From assembly GCA_964538515.1 (NCBI GenBank), contig CAZIEW010000056.1, positions 1-38,128 on the forward strand: DNA of 38,128 nt. Direction: 5' to 3'. The DNA is from CALBZH01 sp964538515. Lineage in GTDB: Bacteria; Desulfobacterota; Syntrophobacteria; Syntrophobacterales; Syntrophobacteraceae. This document shows positions 30,286 through 38,128 of this stretch, one piece after another. Position numbers and translations under genes: made by a program. A model generated the notes under the pieces. The model was given only the letters and a program-made list of their open reading frames with translations. It made no database searches and was not told the origin of the DNA. Every line of letters starts with the position of its first letter. Position 1 is the first letter of the stretch.

Positions 30286-30768
30286 TCAGGGAAGGCGCTC
30301 GAGGAGGTTGCACATTTTCTCCCGCTGCTCGGCCGTGATGACGTTTGTGAAAACCGTGTCGGCGTTCTCGAACAGGCCGCGCAAGAGCTTCTTCATCAGT
30401 TCGTAGCCTTCGAGCCTGCTCGAGTTCTCCTCCATCCAGCTGGCGGTATGATCACGAACCGTCTGGAGCGTCTGAGCAGCCATTTCGGCTTGCGATTCCA
30501 GGGAGGACAGCCTTTCGGTCAGATCACTCACCTGCCGGCTCATATCATCCCGTTCCGCCTCGACCGACGCGACATGGTCCCGAAGACGCGTCGATTCATC
30601 GCGGAGCCTTTCGTACTCCTCAAAAAGGCTTTCGGTGTAACTGCGGAGCTCTTGGTACGCGCTCAACAAGCCCAACGCACGCCCCTGATGGTCCGGGTCG
30701 TGGTCGGTCTCTCCTGCCTTAGCCGCTGGGTCTGCCTCGATAAATGGAAAAGGTTTGATGGGCATCAT
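30286..30768 (-). CDS. Hypothetical coiled-coil protein
   Basis: A 160-residue soluble acidic protein. Residues about 30-115 form a long coiled coil with heptad spacing (LFEEYERLRDESTRLRDHVA, VSDLTERLSSLESQAEMAAQ). A short C-terminal part (MKKLLRGLFENADTVFTNVI, EQREKMCNLLERLP) may be a small helical domain. No signal peptide, membrane segment or known family is recognised. The ribosome site is weak (GAGA before ATGATG), so the start may be either of two neighbouring ATGs. It is convergent with the secreted-protein gene and has no partner on its strand. Confidence 0.65.
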   Translation of the reverse strand: MMPIKPFPFIEADPAAKAGETDHDPDHQGRALGLLSAYQELRSYTESLFEEYERLRDESTRLRDHVASVEAERDDMSRQVSDLTERLSSLESQAEMAAQTLQTVRDHTASWMEENSSRLEGYELMKKLLRGLFENADTVFTNVITAEQREKMCNLLERLP

Positions 30769-31266
30769 TGTCTCAAGCTTTCATAAGGAAACGATCTTCC
30801 GCAAAGGATCCTCACAAGGGCATCGGGGAGCCCGCTCCTGGCTGCGCTGTCATCAGGGCTGGCAAGTCGTGTCACCAGCCGCAGGATATCGGGGAAAAGG
30901 GTTGTGGTCAATGAACCAAAGGGGATGGCCCTCGTACTGCAACCGGAAATCCAAAGTTCATGCGGGTCTGCGGACGTCTCTTCTCCCTCTGGGAGGGGAT
31001 TGAGGTGAGGGGAAGTCAGCTTTGAAAGCCCACTCACCCCGGCCCTTTCTCCCCAGGATGGGAACGAGGGGCTCAAATCGCTCCTTGTAGAGCTGGAAAT
31101 CCTTAACCATCATCAGCGAGCTGGGAAAACGCGGTCTCTTCCTGTACGTTCCCGTGAGGACCCCGTATACTCCCGAAGCGACGGACACCCTGCGGCAAGA
31201 GAGGTGGTGTCCGCCTTGCGATGACCGCGCTCACGCGCGACCGACCTTTCAAGGCAGCCCATCACG
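30769..31266. repeat. Intergenic region with degenerate REP-like sequence
   Basis: About 500 bases without a convincing gene. Around 30980-31064 the sequence TCTCCCTCTGGGAGGGG ... GAGGTGAGGGG ... CTCACCCCGGCCC resembles the CCCTCACCC...CTCTCCC...GGGAGAGGG intergenic repeats found in many proteobacteria, but the arms here are degenerate. I see no clear promoter for the gene at 31267. Confidence 0.35.
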
Positions 31267-32754
31267 ATGCGTTTTCTCCTCGACACCCATCTTCTCGTCG
31301 CGCCGGAAGGTGCCGGTCCCGCGCTTGCTGTGGGGCTTGCCACGTTCCTTAGCCTGGCCGAGCAGAACAGCCACCTGTTGCTGTACCATCCCGCCTCGGA
31401 GGACGAGCTCACTAGAGACACAAACACGGAGCGGCGCAAGCAGAATCTGGAAAAGCTCAAGCAATTCACCCGGCTTGACGAGCGCCCGCCGTGTCCTTGG
31501 AGCACGGCCTACACGCGACCGAATGATGCGGTGGACAACGAGCTTCTCTACGCTGTGCACCGCGACGCCGTCCATGTACTGGTCACGGAAGATGCCGGCA
31601 TTTTCCACAAAGCCAGGGAGCGTGGCTTGTCGCGGCGCGTTTTCTCCATCAAGACGGCAATAGATTGGCTTCAGAGGCTGCACGCCTCGTCGCCCTTGCT
31701 GCCGCCGCAGATTCAGGATGTGAGCCTTGCGGCGTTGAGGCCCGTGCTTGGGAGTGACTTCGCGGCCAGTCTGCGCGAGCGCTACGCCGAGCTCGATGCC
31801 TTGTTCTTGGAGCAATCCATCGATGAGCGAAGAGCATGGGTCGTCTGGGAGCAGAGCGGGATTCCGGGGGCCCTTTGCGTCTATGCCCGTCAGGACAACG
31901 CCGTTATCACGGGGGAAGGGCGCAAGCTGGATCGTCCTGCTCTGAAGCTCCACATCGTTGAGGTCAGTCCAACGCTTCGAGGCACGAAGATCGGCGAGCT
32001 CATCTTGAAAGCCGCTTTTCGCCATGCGACCGACAACCACCTGGAAAGCATTATCATACATGGCAACCTCGAGCGGCACGCCTGTCTCTTCAACCTGCTC
32101 GAGGACTTCGGCTTTGCTCGCATTGGAAGCCATCCCGGCGCCGAGGGCCGGGATGCGGTGTATCTCAAATCTCACCCCGCCGAGCCACCCGCCGATGTGC
32201 TCGAGCCCCTTGATTACCTGAAAAGATTCTTCCCTCACTTTCGATGCGACGCGACGGTGAAAAAGCTTCTCGTTCCCCTCCGACCAAAGCACCACCGCAA
32301 CCTTTTCCCCGACTATCACCCGCCCTCCGGGCGTCAGCTCTCGATGTTCACCAGCTCCAGCTCCAACTCCAACTCCACCGGAAACGGGATCAAGCTGGCC
32401 TGCCTCTGTCATGCCCAAACGAGGGGGGTCGTCGCCGGAGACGTGGTGTTGTTCTATTGCTCGGGGGACGAGCGGGCCGTCACGAGCGTCGGGGTCGTTG
32501 AATCGTTCGAGACCTTCAAGGATGCTGAGGCTATCGCCTGCCGCATGGGACGTCGCACCGTCTATTCGATGCATGAAATCGAGCAGATGGCGACGAAGCC
32601 GACAACCGTGATGCTGTTTCGCCTCGTGAAGCATTTCCGACGCCCGTTGAGTCAGTCCTGGCTGGTACAACATGGCATCCTAAGAGGTGCCCCGCATCGT
32701 ATACTGAGGATTCCGGACGCGGCCTTCGAAGCAGTGCTGGCTTCAACGGACTGA
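31267..32754 (+). CDS. PIN + GNAT + ASCH/EVE-like three-domain protein
   Basis: A 495-residue protein with three parts. Residues 1-135 look like a PIN nuclease: MRFLLDTHLLVAPEG with Asp6, an acidic stretch near 44-47, DAVDNELLYAV with Asp87/Asp90, and VLVTEDAGIFHKA with Asp109. Residues about 150-300 are a GNAT acetyltransferase, with the acetyl-CoA loop LHIVEVSPTLRGTKIGELIL and the late HACLFNLLEDFGF. After a Ser/Asn-rich linker (SSSSNSNSTGNG), residues 375-495 resemble an ASCH/EVE-type RNA-binding domain (GDVVLFYCSGDERAVTSVGVVESF). The ribosome site is weak. No antitoxin gene stands next to it. RNA processing, RNA acetylation or defence are possible roles; none is shown. PIN and GNAT parts are fairly sure, the third is tentative. 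Confidence 0.78.
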   Translation: MRFLLDTHLLVAPEGAGPALAVGLATFLSLAEQNSHLLLYHPASEDELTRDTNTERRKQNLEKLKQFTRLDERPPCPWSTAYTRPNDAVDNELLYAVHRDAVHVLVTEDAGIFHKARERGLSRRVFSIKTAIDWLQRLHASSPLLPPQIQDVSLAALRPVLGSDFAASLRERYAELDALFLEQSIDERRAWVVWEQSGIPGALCVYARQDNAVITGEGRKLDRPALKLHIVEVSPTLRGTKIGELILKAAFRHATDNHLESIIIHGNLERHACLFNLLEDFGFARIGSHPGAEGRDAVYLKSHPAEPPADVLEPLDYLKRFFPHFRCDATVKKLLVPLRPKHHRNLFPDYHPPSGRQLSMFTSSSSNSNSTGNGIKLACLCHAQTRGVVAGDVVLFYCSGDERAVTSVGVVESFETFKDAEAIACRMGRRTVYSMHEIEQMATKPTTVMLFRLVKHFRRPLSQSWLVQHGILRGAPHRILRIPDAAFEAVLASTD

Positions 32755-32840
32755 TGTGGCACGAGAAATGATAGGGCAAGAACGACCGTGGGGAGCGATC
32801 GACTCCCCATCGGAAGGAACGGTTGAAACAGGAGCATCCG

Positions 32841-33092
32841 ATGCCTGACTGTGAGCTGATTTCGACGTGCGCGTTCTTTGAAAGATTTTCGAAGACCCAT
32901 GTGGCGGTATGCGATGGGATCATTGCCGAATACTGCAGGGGAACGAAACAGGGCGAGTGCAGGCGAAAGCAGCATCTTTTGAAGCACGGGGCAAAACCGC
33001 CCGAAAACATGCTGCCGGGTGGATCCATCGTAAGGCTCGATGCCGAGATCTTCTGTCAGAGCTCTGACGCTACGTGCAAGGACGATGCATGA
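32841..33092 (+). CDS. Small Cys-rich protein of FIST operon
   Basis: An 83-residue protein with seven cysteines (CELISTCAFFERF, VAVCDGIIAEYCRG, GECRRKQ, IFCQSSDATCKDD) that could bind a metal or an Fe-S cluster. The start at 32841 has AGGAG six bases upstream; a TTG at 32823 is not supported. The stop TGA is at 33090-33092, and the FIST gene begins 16 bases later, so it is the first gene of an operon with FIST and a hybrid kinase. Similar short cysteine proteins with a PPENMLPGG-like segment occur beside signalling genes, but I cannot name the family with certainty. Confidence 0.72.
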   Translation: MPDCELISTCAFFERFSKTHVAVCDGIIAEYCRGTKQGECRRKQHLLKHGAKPPENMLPGGSIVRLDAEIFCQSSDATCKDDA

Positions 33093-33108
33093 GCGAAATG
33101 GGGAAGAT

Positions 33109-34278
33109 ATGAGTATGAACGTGCGAGCAGGAACGGGTACGAGTGCGGCGATTGACGCAACGGAGGCGGGACAGGAGGCTGCGCGGGCGGCCGTGGCGGG
33201 TTTGGCCGGAGAGCGGCCGGCCCTTGTTGTTGTGTTCACGTCTCCCAGGTACAATCTGCAGGAATTGCTTGCCGGAATCAGGTCCGTCACCGGATCCGCG
33301 ATCCTGATTGGGGCAACGGGCTCGGGTCAGATCGTTCAGGGGCAGCATATGGGGTTTGGGGCCGGGGTGGCCGTCCTGACGATGACGGCCGGATCTTACC
33401 GGTTTGGGGTGGCTTCGGCCAGCCACATCCGGGGCGATCTGGATCGTGCGGGCCAGGAGATTGCCCGGGCAAGCCGTGCGGCTGCGGGACCCAGCCCCCA
33501 CTCAACCGTGCTGCTGCTCGCGGACGCACTCATCGGGGACCTCCAGGATCTCGTTCAGGGTGTCTACCGCATTACGGGTCCGAGGACGCTCATCGCCGGT
33601 GGCGCGGCGGGGGATGAGCTGAAGTTCGTCAAAACGTTTGTGCTTCACAACGATTCCGTCATCGAGGAGGGTGCGGTTGCTCTCTGGATCGCCAGTCAGA
33701 AGCCGCTGCGCGTTGTGACGAAACATGGCTGGGGGCCGATCGGAGCTCCTTTGCTGGTTACCCGCGCGGAGGGCACCGAGATCATGGAGCTCGGCGGGCG
33801 CCCGGCGGCGGTCGTGTATGAAGAGCAGCTCGGACTTAAGCCTGGACAGCTCAGCCCCGAGAAGTTTTGGGATACCTCCCTCTACCATCCGTTCGGCCTG
33901 CTTCAAGCCGACGGATCGAGCGTGATACGGGTGGCGCGAGCCAAGACACTGGAGGGGGCGCTTCGAATTCAGGGCTGCGTCCCACCGGCGGGAAGCGCAG
34001 TGCAGGTCATGACCGGAACGGCGAGCACCTTGCTCGATGTCGTGGAGGAGGTTGCCGAGAGCGCTCTTGATGGTCATGGACAGTCCTCCGTCTTGCTCGT
34101 GTTCAGTTGTGCTGCGCGCAAGGTGATTTTCGGCGAGCGGGTCGGGGAGGAGGCCGCTCGATTGCAAGCAGCGGCTGGCTCGATACCGGTTTTCGGGTTC
34201 TACTGCTGCGGGGAGTTCGCCCGTTCCATGGGAGTACTCGGGACACACAACGCCACGCTGACGGCACTGGCCATGTAG
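33109..34278 (+). CDS. FIST-domain signalling protein
   Basis: A 389-residue protein with FIST N- and C-domains, a predicted small-ligand sensory module. FIST-N is marked by RPALVVVFTSPRYNLQELLA, ILIGATGSGQIV, STVLLLADALIGD and TLIAGGAAGDELKF. FIST-C is marked by the late VLLVFSCAARKVIFGERVGEE and IPVFGFYCCGEFARS blocks. No signal peptide or membrane helix is seen, so it is cytoplasmic. The start at 33109 has GGGGA upstream; ATGs at 33085 and 33115 are alternatives. The stop is eight bases before the start of a soluble hybrid histidine kinase, and this pairing suggests that FIST binds the ligand and controls that kinase. The ligand is unknown. Confidence 0.92.
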   Translation: MSMNVRAGTGTSAAIDATEAGQEAARAAVAGLAGERPALVVVFTSPRYNLQELLAGIRSVTGSAILIGATGSGQIVQGQHMGFGAGVAVLTMTAGSYRFGVASASHIRGDLDRAGQEIARASRAAAGPSPHSTVLLLADALIGDLQDLVQGVYRITGPRTLIAGGAAGDELKFVKTFVLHNDSVIEEGAVALWIASQKPLRVVTKHGWGPIGAPLLVTRAEGTEIMELGGRPAAVVYEEQLGLKPGQLSPEKFWDTSLYHPFGLLQADGSSVIRVARAKTLEGALRIQGCVPPAGSAVQVMTGTASTLLDVVEEVAESALDGHGQSSVLLVFSCAARKVIFGERVGEEAARLQAAAGSIPVFGFYCCGEFARSMGVLGTHNATLTALAM

Positions 34279-34286
34279 GAGCTCAA

Positions 34287-37058
34287 GTGACATTACCCTT
34301 CGAGCTCAACCAAGACGCGAGTCAGCCAATCGCGAGAGAGGAAGATGTCCTTCGCTTACGCGCCGAGCACGAAGCGTTTCTCAAGGCGTCGCAGGCGACC
34401 GTCCGCGATACGACTCGACTTACCCGCCTTTTTACCGTTCTGAGCGAGCCAGCTCCGTTGGGGCTGATGCTGGATCGCGTGCTCTCGACGCTTTCCGAGA
34501 TCTTCGCAGCCGATATTGTCGTCCTTCTGGACCCCGCTGGCTCGGGGAATTTTGCTGCTCTCGCGGCGATCGGTTTGCCCGAGGAGATCATCCATGTGCC
34601 CATGTCCGGTGACGATGAAGGTTATGTGGCCATGGCGATGGCTTCCGGGAGTCCCATTGTACGGACCGGCGTGAGCTGTGATCCAACGGCGGACGCACCT
34701 CTGCGCGAATTGGGGGCTGAAACGGCGGTCTGGATTCCGGTGATCGGAAGCCATGCGGCCAGGGGCGCGCTGATTCTGGCTCGGTGCCATGCGACTCCTT
34801 TTGCCCAAGACGACGTCGCTCTGCTGACGGCAATGGCTTACCGGATTGGTCTGGCCCTGGATCAGGCGCAGCACAGGGTCCAGCTCGAGAGGCTGGTCCA
34901 AAGCGGTCGGAAGATCTCGCGAAACCTTGACGAGTCAACCGTCTACTCCGAAGCGACTCGAATGCTTCCCACGGTGGTCGGGGCTTCCGCGGCCGCATTG
35001 GTTTTGGTGGACGCGGAGGGTGTTTCGGAGTTTGTCGCTCAGTGGGGGTTGAATTCCGTCTCGAGTAGCGAATGGATGCGCTTGACGGAGCATTTGCTCC
35101 CGAGCTTGCGCGTCTCCGGCTTCCAACCCTACATGAGCTCGGATTTTCAGGCCGCCGTCCACGAAATTCCGGAGGCTGTCAGGAAGGGACTGCCCGCGAG
35201 GGCGCTCCTCGCGGTGCCGGTTCGTCGCGAGGAGCGGATTCAAGGAGTCTTGTATGCCGTTCGAGCTTCAGCGGTTGCCTTTGCACCCGATACGGTTCAG
35301 ATCGCCGTGCTCTTTGCCGCCCAGACATCGGCGGCGCTCGAAAACGCCCGCCTTTACCAGACCGTGCAAGATGAATTGGCCGAGCGCGTCCTGGCCGAGC
35401 GGCGGCTGAGCGAAAGCGAAGAAAGACTTCAGTTGGCGCTTGAGGGCGCGGACCTTGGGATGTGGGACTGGAACGTCCTCACGGGCGAGGTCCGCTTCAA
35501 CGAGCGGTGGCCGGCAATGCTGGGGTATGCCCCCGAGGAGATCGAGCCTCACGTACGGTCCTGGGATCGGTTGATTCACCCGGACGATGCGGCTCATGTC
35601 AGGGAGGCCCTTCAGTCACACCTCGAGGGTCGCTCAGCTCAATTTGAGACGGAGCACCGGTTTCTCGCCAGTGCCGGTGGTTGGGTCTGGGTTCTGAACA
35701 AAGGCAAGGTCACGCACCGAGATTCAGAAGGCAGGCCGCTTCGGTTCGTGGGAACGTGCTTTGACATCACCGAGGCGAAGCGGGCCCAAGCCGATCGCCT
35801 GTTGTTCGAGGAACAAAAGCACCAGACCTGGAGAGCGGAGAGCCTTGGGCGGATGGCCGGTGGCGTGGCCCATCATTTCAACAATCAGCTCCAGGTGGTG
35901 ATGGGAAATCTGGAGCGAGCACAGGCGGCGATGATCCGAGGGGGGAGCGCTGGGGTGCTGATCGATAATGCCATGAAGGCGTCTTCAAGGGCTGCCGAGA
36001 TCAGCCAGTTGATGCTCGCCTACCTTGGCCAGATGAAGGGGAAAGCCGAACCGATTGACCTTGTCGACACTGTTGAGGGAGTGCTCTCGTTCCTGATCAT
36101 TTCGATTCCGAAAAATGTGCGCCTGAAGACGGACCTGCCGCCTCGCGGGCCGGTGATCCTGGCCGACGGAGTGCAGATCAAGCAGGTTCTCAGCAATCTG
36201 GTTTCAAACGCCGTGGAGGCCATCGGCGACAGCGAGGGAGAAATAAGGATCTCGGTTGGGGTTGCCGTGGCTTCCGATACCGAGGATACAAAGGTCTTCC
36301 TTGCGGATTGCCATTCGTCGTCGCAATCCTATGCCTGGATTTCGGTTTCGGATACGGGCTGTGGCATGGATGCACAGACGCAGCAAAGGATCTTCGAGCC
36401 GTTTTTTACCACAAAGACTACCGGGCGTGGCTTAGGGCTATCCGTGACACTGGGAATCGTTCGCTCCTACGGGGGCAGTATCGGGGTGGATAGTGAGCCC
36501 GGCGGAGGGACCTCGCTGCGGCTCGTCTTTCCGGCTTTGGGGCAGGACAGCGGTGTCTCTCACCGAAGTGAAACGCCCGAGCCGCCACGGTTTCAGGGTT
36601 CGGGGCTGGTGCTGGTGGTGGACGATGAGCCGATGATTCGGATGCTGGCCCAAGCCCAGCTTGAATCAATGGGGTACGAGGTGGCCGTGGCCTGTGACGG
36701 CATGGAAGCCATCGAGCGGTTCAAATCCAGCAAGGCTCCCATAGACTTTGTGCTTCTGGACCTCTCCATGCCCCGGATGGATGGCTGGGAGACCTTGAAT
36801 GCGCTGAGAGCGCTGCGTCCTGATGTTTGCGTCATCATCGCCAGTGGATACAGCGAGACTCAGGCCATGCAAGGCGTCCACGGTGAGCGGCCGCAAGCGT
36901 TCTTGCACAAACCTTACAAGATGGCCGACTTGCAGTCGGCGATCGAAACCACGATCCTCAAGGTCTCGCAAAGGGGTGATGCTCAGGCAATAGACAGACA
37001 TCCGGAAGGACGTGAGTGCCCCTTGAGACAACTCCCCGCCGAACCGCGTTGGCCCTGA
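34287..37058 (+). CDS. Soluble hybrid histidine kinase (GAF-GAF-PAS-HK-REC)
   Basis: A 923-residue cytoplasmic hybrid kinase with no membrane helix. Two GAF-like domains (about 45-190 and 215-375) are followed by a PAS/PAC domain (about 395-515: LQLALEGADLGMWDWN, RLIHPDDAAHVREAL, RFVGTCFDITE). The kinase core has the phospho-acceptor His529 in MAGGVAHHFNNQLQ and ATP motifs LSNLVSNAVEAIGD, VSDTGCGMD and GRGLGLSV. The C-terminal receiver domain has Asp779 in LVVDDEP, phospho-acceptor Asp825 in LLDLSMPRMDG and Lys in FLHKPYK. The start is a GTG at 34287 with AGGAG five bases upstream, right behind the FIST gene. It probably reports the state sensed by FIST; no dedicated output regulator lies in the window. 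Confidence 0.93.
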   Translation: MTLPFELNQDASQPIAREEDVLRLRAEHEAFLKASQATVRDTTRLTRLFTVLSEPAPLGLMLDRVLSTLSEIFAADIVVLLDPAGSGNFAALAAIGLPEEIIHVPMSGDDEGYVAMAMASGSPIVRTGVSCDPTADAPLRELGAETAVWIPVIGSHAARGALILARCHATPFAQDDVALLTAMAYRIGLALDQAQHRVQLERLVQSGRKISRNLDESTVYSEATRMLPTVVGASAAALVLVDAEGVSEFVAQWGLNSVSSSEWMRLTEHLLPSLRVSGFQPYMSSDFQAAVHEIPEAVRKGLPARALLAVPVRREERIQGVLYAVRASAVAFAPDTVQIAVLFAAQTSAALENARLYQTVQDELAERVLAERRLSESEERLQLALEGADLGMWDWNVLTGEVRFNERWPAMLGYAPEEIEPHVRSWDRLIHPDDAAHVREALQSHLEGRSAQFETEHRFLASAGGWVWVLNKGKVTHRDSEGRPLRFVGTCFDITEAKRAQADRLLFEEQKHQTWRAESLGRMAGGVAHHFNNQLQVVMGNLERAQAAMIRGGSAGVLIDNAMKASSRAAEISQLMLAYLGQMKGKAEPIDLVDTVEGVLSFLIISIPKNVRLKTDLPPRGPVILADGVQIKQVLSNLVSNAVEAIGDSEGEIRISVGVAVASDTEDTKVFLADCHSSSQSYAWISVSDTGCGMDAQTQQRIFEPFFTTKTTGRGLGLSVTLGIVRSYGGSIGVDSEPGGGTSLRLVFPALGQDSGVSHRSETPEPPRFQGSGLVLVVDDEPMIRMLAQAQLESMGYEVAVACDGMEAIERFKSSKAPIDFVLLDLSMPRMDGWETLNALRALRPDVCVIIASGYSETQAMQGVHGERPQAFLHKPYKMADLQSAIETTILKVSQRGDAQAIDRHPEGRECPLRQLPAEPRWP

Positions 37059-37182
37059 GCGACACTGCCTCAAGAACAGGCAAGCGTTCGAGCACGCGCT
37101 GCGCGGGTCGGTCGCCGTTGCCTTTTCACCCTCTGCAATCTCTGCTCACTCCCAACCTTTATCCATCCAACGGACCGGTCTT

Positions 37183-37192
37183 GTGCTAAGAT
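37183..37192 (+). promoter_or_regulatory. Possible extended -10 promoter
   Basis: TGCTAAGAT, an extended -10 type element, lies about 60 bases before the methyltransferase start at 37249. No good -35 box is visible 17 bases upstream. Weak call. Confidence 0.3.
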
Positions 37193-37248
37193 GGGCTCCT
37201 AGGAAGGGTCTGGATCTAAACGAATACGAGCTGGTGCGGGAGTGGCGC

Positions 37249-38128
37249 ATGAAACGATTGGTTCTGGAATACCTCATTTGCCCGAAGTGTCTACCGAAGG
37301 AAATCGAGCTCAGCCCCGAGGTGCGTCAAGAGCAGGCGGGAGATATCATGGAAGGCTCCTTGCGTTGCCGCCTGTGCGGAACGGTTTACCCCATCCGGGA
37401 AGGAATCGGTTTCCTGGATCCCGGTGCAGTGGGTGGGCCGAAGCCGGATTCGAAATATGAAACGGCCCCCGTGGTGTCTTCCTACCTGTGGAGCCATTTT
37501 GGAGACATCATGGGAGACGGGGAAAGTTCATCGGCCTACAGCGAATGGGCCGCCCTGGTGGACGCCGGTCCTGGGTTGACACTGGACGTCGGCTCGGCGG
37601 TGGGGCGATTCGCCTTCGAAATGACCCCGAAGAGGGATTTCGTGGTCGGCATCGACAATTCGGTTGCGTTCATCCGAACGGCCAGGGAGCTGATGGTCCA
37701 TCGCCGCGTGACGGTGGCGCTCAAGCAGGAAGGGCTCTTGACTCGAGAGGCGAGTATTGCCGTGCCCGATGAATGGCGGAGCGACAAGGTCGAATTCCTG
37801 GTAGCCGATGCACTGGCGTTGCCGTTTCGATCAGGGCTGTTCTCGGTCGCTGGGTCCCTCAATATCGTGGACAAGGTCCCTAAGCCCTTAAAGCATCTCC
37901 AGGAAATGAATCGCGTTTCGCAGGGAAGCCGCGCGCAGCTGGTCCTTTCTGACCCATTTTCTTGGTCCACGGAAGCGGCGAGGGAAGAGGATTGGCTGGG
38001 CGGCCGGGAAGATGGGGCGTATCCGGGGTCGGGAATCGAGAACATCCGTGCGCTGCTCGAAAGCGGCCGTGAACAGCTGACCCCCGTTTGGCGAGTCACC
38101 GATCAGGGTCACGTGTGGTGGAAGATCC
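37249..38128 (+). CDS. Trm112-like zinc domain plus methyltransferase, 3' truncated by window
   Basis: The frame opens at the ATG at 37249 (GGGAG six bases upstream) and runs without a stop to the last base, 293 codons. The first 60 residues form a Trm112-like zinc ribbon (YLICPKCLP ... LRCRLCGTVYPIREGIGFL). They are followed by a SAM-methyltransferase fold: LTLDVGSAVGRFAFEM (motif I), FVVGIDNSVAFIRTA (acidic strand 2), VEFLVADALALPFRSGLFSVAGSLNIVDKV (post-I and II) and HLQEMNRVSQGSRAQLVLSDPF (III). The layout resembles proteins annotated as methyltransferase with an N-terminal zinc domain; the substrate is unknown. The end of the protein is missing. Confidence 0.85.
   Translation, partial: MKRLVLEYLICPKCLPKEIELSPEVRQEQAGDIMEGSLRCRLCGTVYPIREGIGFLDPGAVGGPKPDSKYETAPVVSSYLWSHFGDIMGDGESSSAYSEWAALVDAGPGLTLDVGSAVGRFAFEMTPKRDFVVGIDNSVAFIRTARELMVHRRVTVALKQEGLLTREASIAVPDEWRSDKVEFLVADALALPFRSGLFSVAGSLNIVDKVPKPLKHLQEMNRVSQGSRAQLVLSDPFSWSTEAAREEDWLGGREDGAYPGSGIENIRALLESGREQLTPVWRVTDQGHVWWKI

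Noticed and set aside
31249..32673. Minus-strand frame opposite the PIN-GNAT gene
   Set aside because: No family similarity or ribosome site; the plus frame has clear PIN and GNAT motifs.

Overview
The window is GC-rich apart from a few AT-richer patches and reads as an anaerobic bacterium of the Desulfobacterota (the sulfate-reducing and syntrophic former Deltaproteobacteria). The evidence is a large heterodisulfide-reductase-like (Hdr/Mvh) electron-transfer cluster with several in-frame UGA (selenocysteine) codons, a c-heme sensor kinase with a sigma-54 activator, a YeiH-type transporter and a CRP/FNR-type operator. The lineage is an inference from gene content; there is no rRNA or tRNA gene here.

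Layout. 1-3069: the 3' part of a catalase-peroxidase gene (katG), an AT-richer patch with a cold-shock protein and a DUF3606-like protein, a small orphan ORF, and a 60-residue membrane peptide. 3173-8784 (minus): a YeiH-family transporter preceded by a very good sigma-54 promoter and a 21-bp-period tandem repeat, then an NtrC-type response regulator and its c-heme (CxxCH) sensor kinase. 8938-11095 (plus): a methyltransferase, a MaoC-like hydratase and an acetoacetate-decarboxylase-like protein; the last is capped by a 127-bp MITE.

11487-23267 (minus) is the centrepiece: eight genes for Fe-S/flavin electron transfer. In transcription order they are a fused 1071-aa HdrA, MvhD, an HdrD-like CCG protein, a split HdrA pair (492 + 557 aa), a long MvhD, a GltD-type NAD(P)H oxidoreductase with an HdrA-like start, and a Cys-rich Fe-S protein. 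Four of them (two HdrA, two MvhD) are interrupted by UGA exactly where the family has a conserved cysteine, and each UGA is followed by a hairpin of SECIS type. Naive gene calling would truncate all four. A clean sigma-70 promoter and a TTGTAA-N6-TCACAA operator lie upstream. The first three genes resemble BamE-BamF-BamD of class II benzoyl-CoA reductase in order and size, but no BamBC is in the window, so the electron acceptor is unknown.

23837-30768: an aminotransferase plus SPOR-domain protein operon, a methyltransferase, a sulfotransferase plus CgeB-like glycosyltransferase pair, a second copy of the MITE (29401-29528), a secreted Gly/Tyr/Arg-rich protein, and a coiled-coil protein. 31267-38128: a PIN + GNAT + ASCH/EVE-like three-domain protein, a tight small-Cys-protein/FIST/hybrid-histidine-kinase operon, and a Trm112-like zinc domain plus methyltransferase gene cut off by the window end.

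The points most worth following up are the four-selenoprotein Hdr/Mvh cluster, in which the two MvhD paralogues carry Sec at different conserved positions; the MITE pair, where both copies keep perfect 8-bp target duplications and one rewrote a stop codon; the heme-kinase/sigma-54/YeiH circuit; and the PIN-GNAT fusion.
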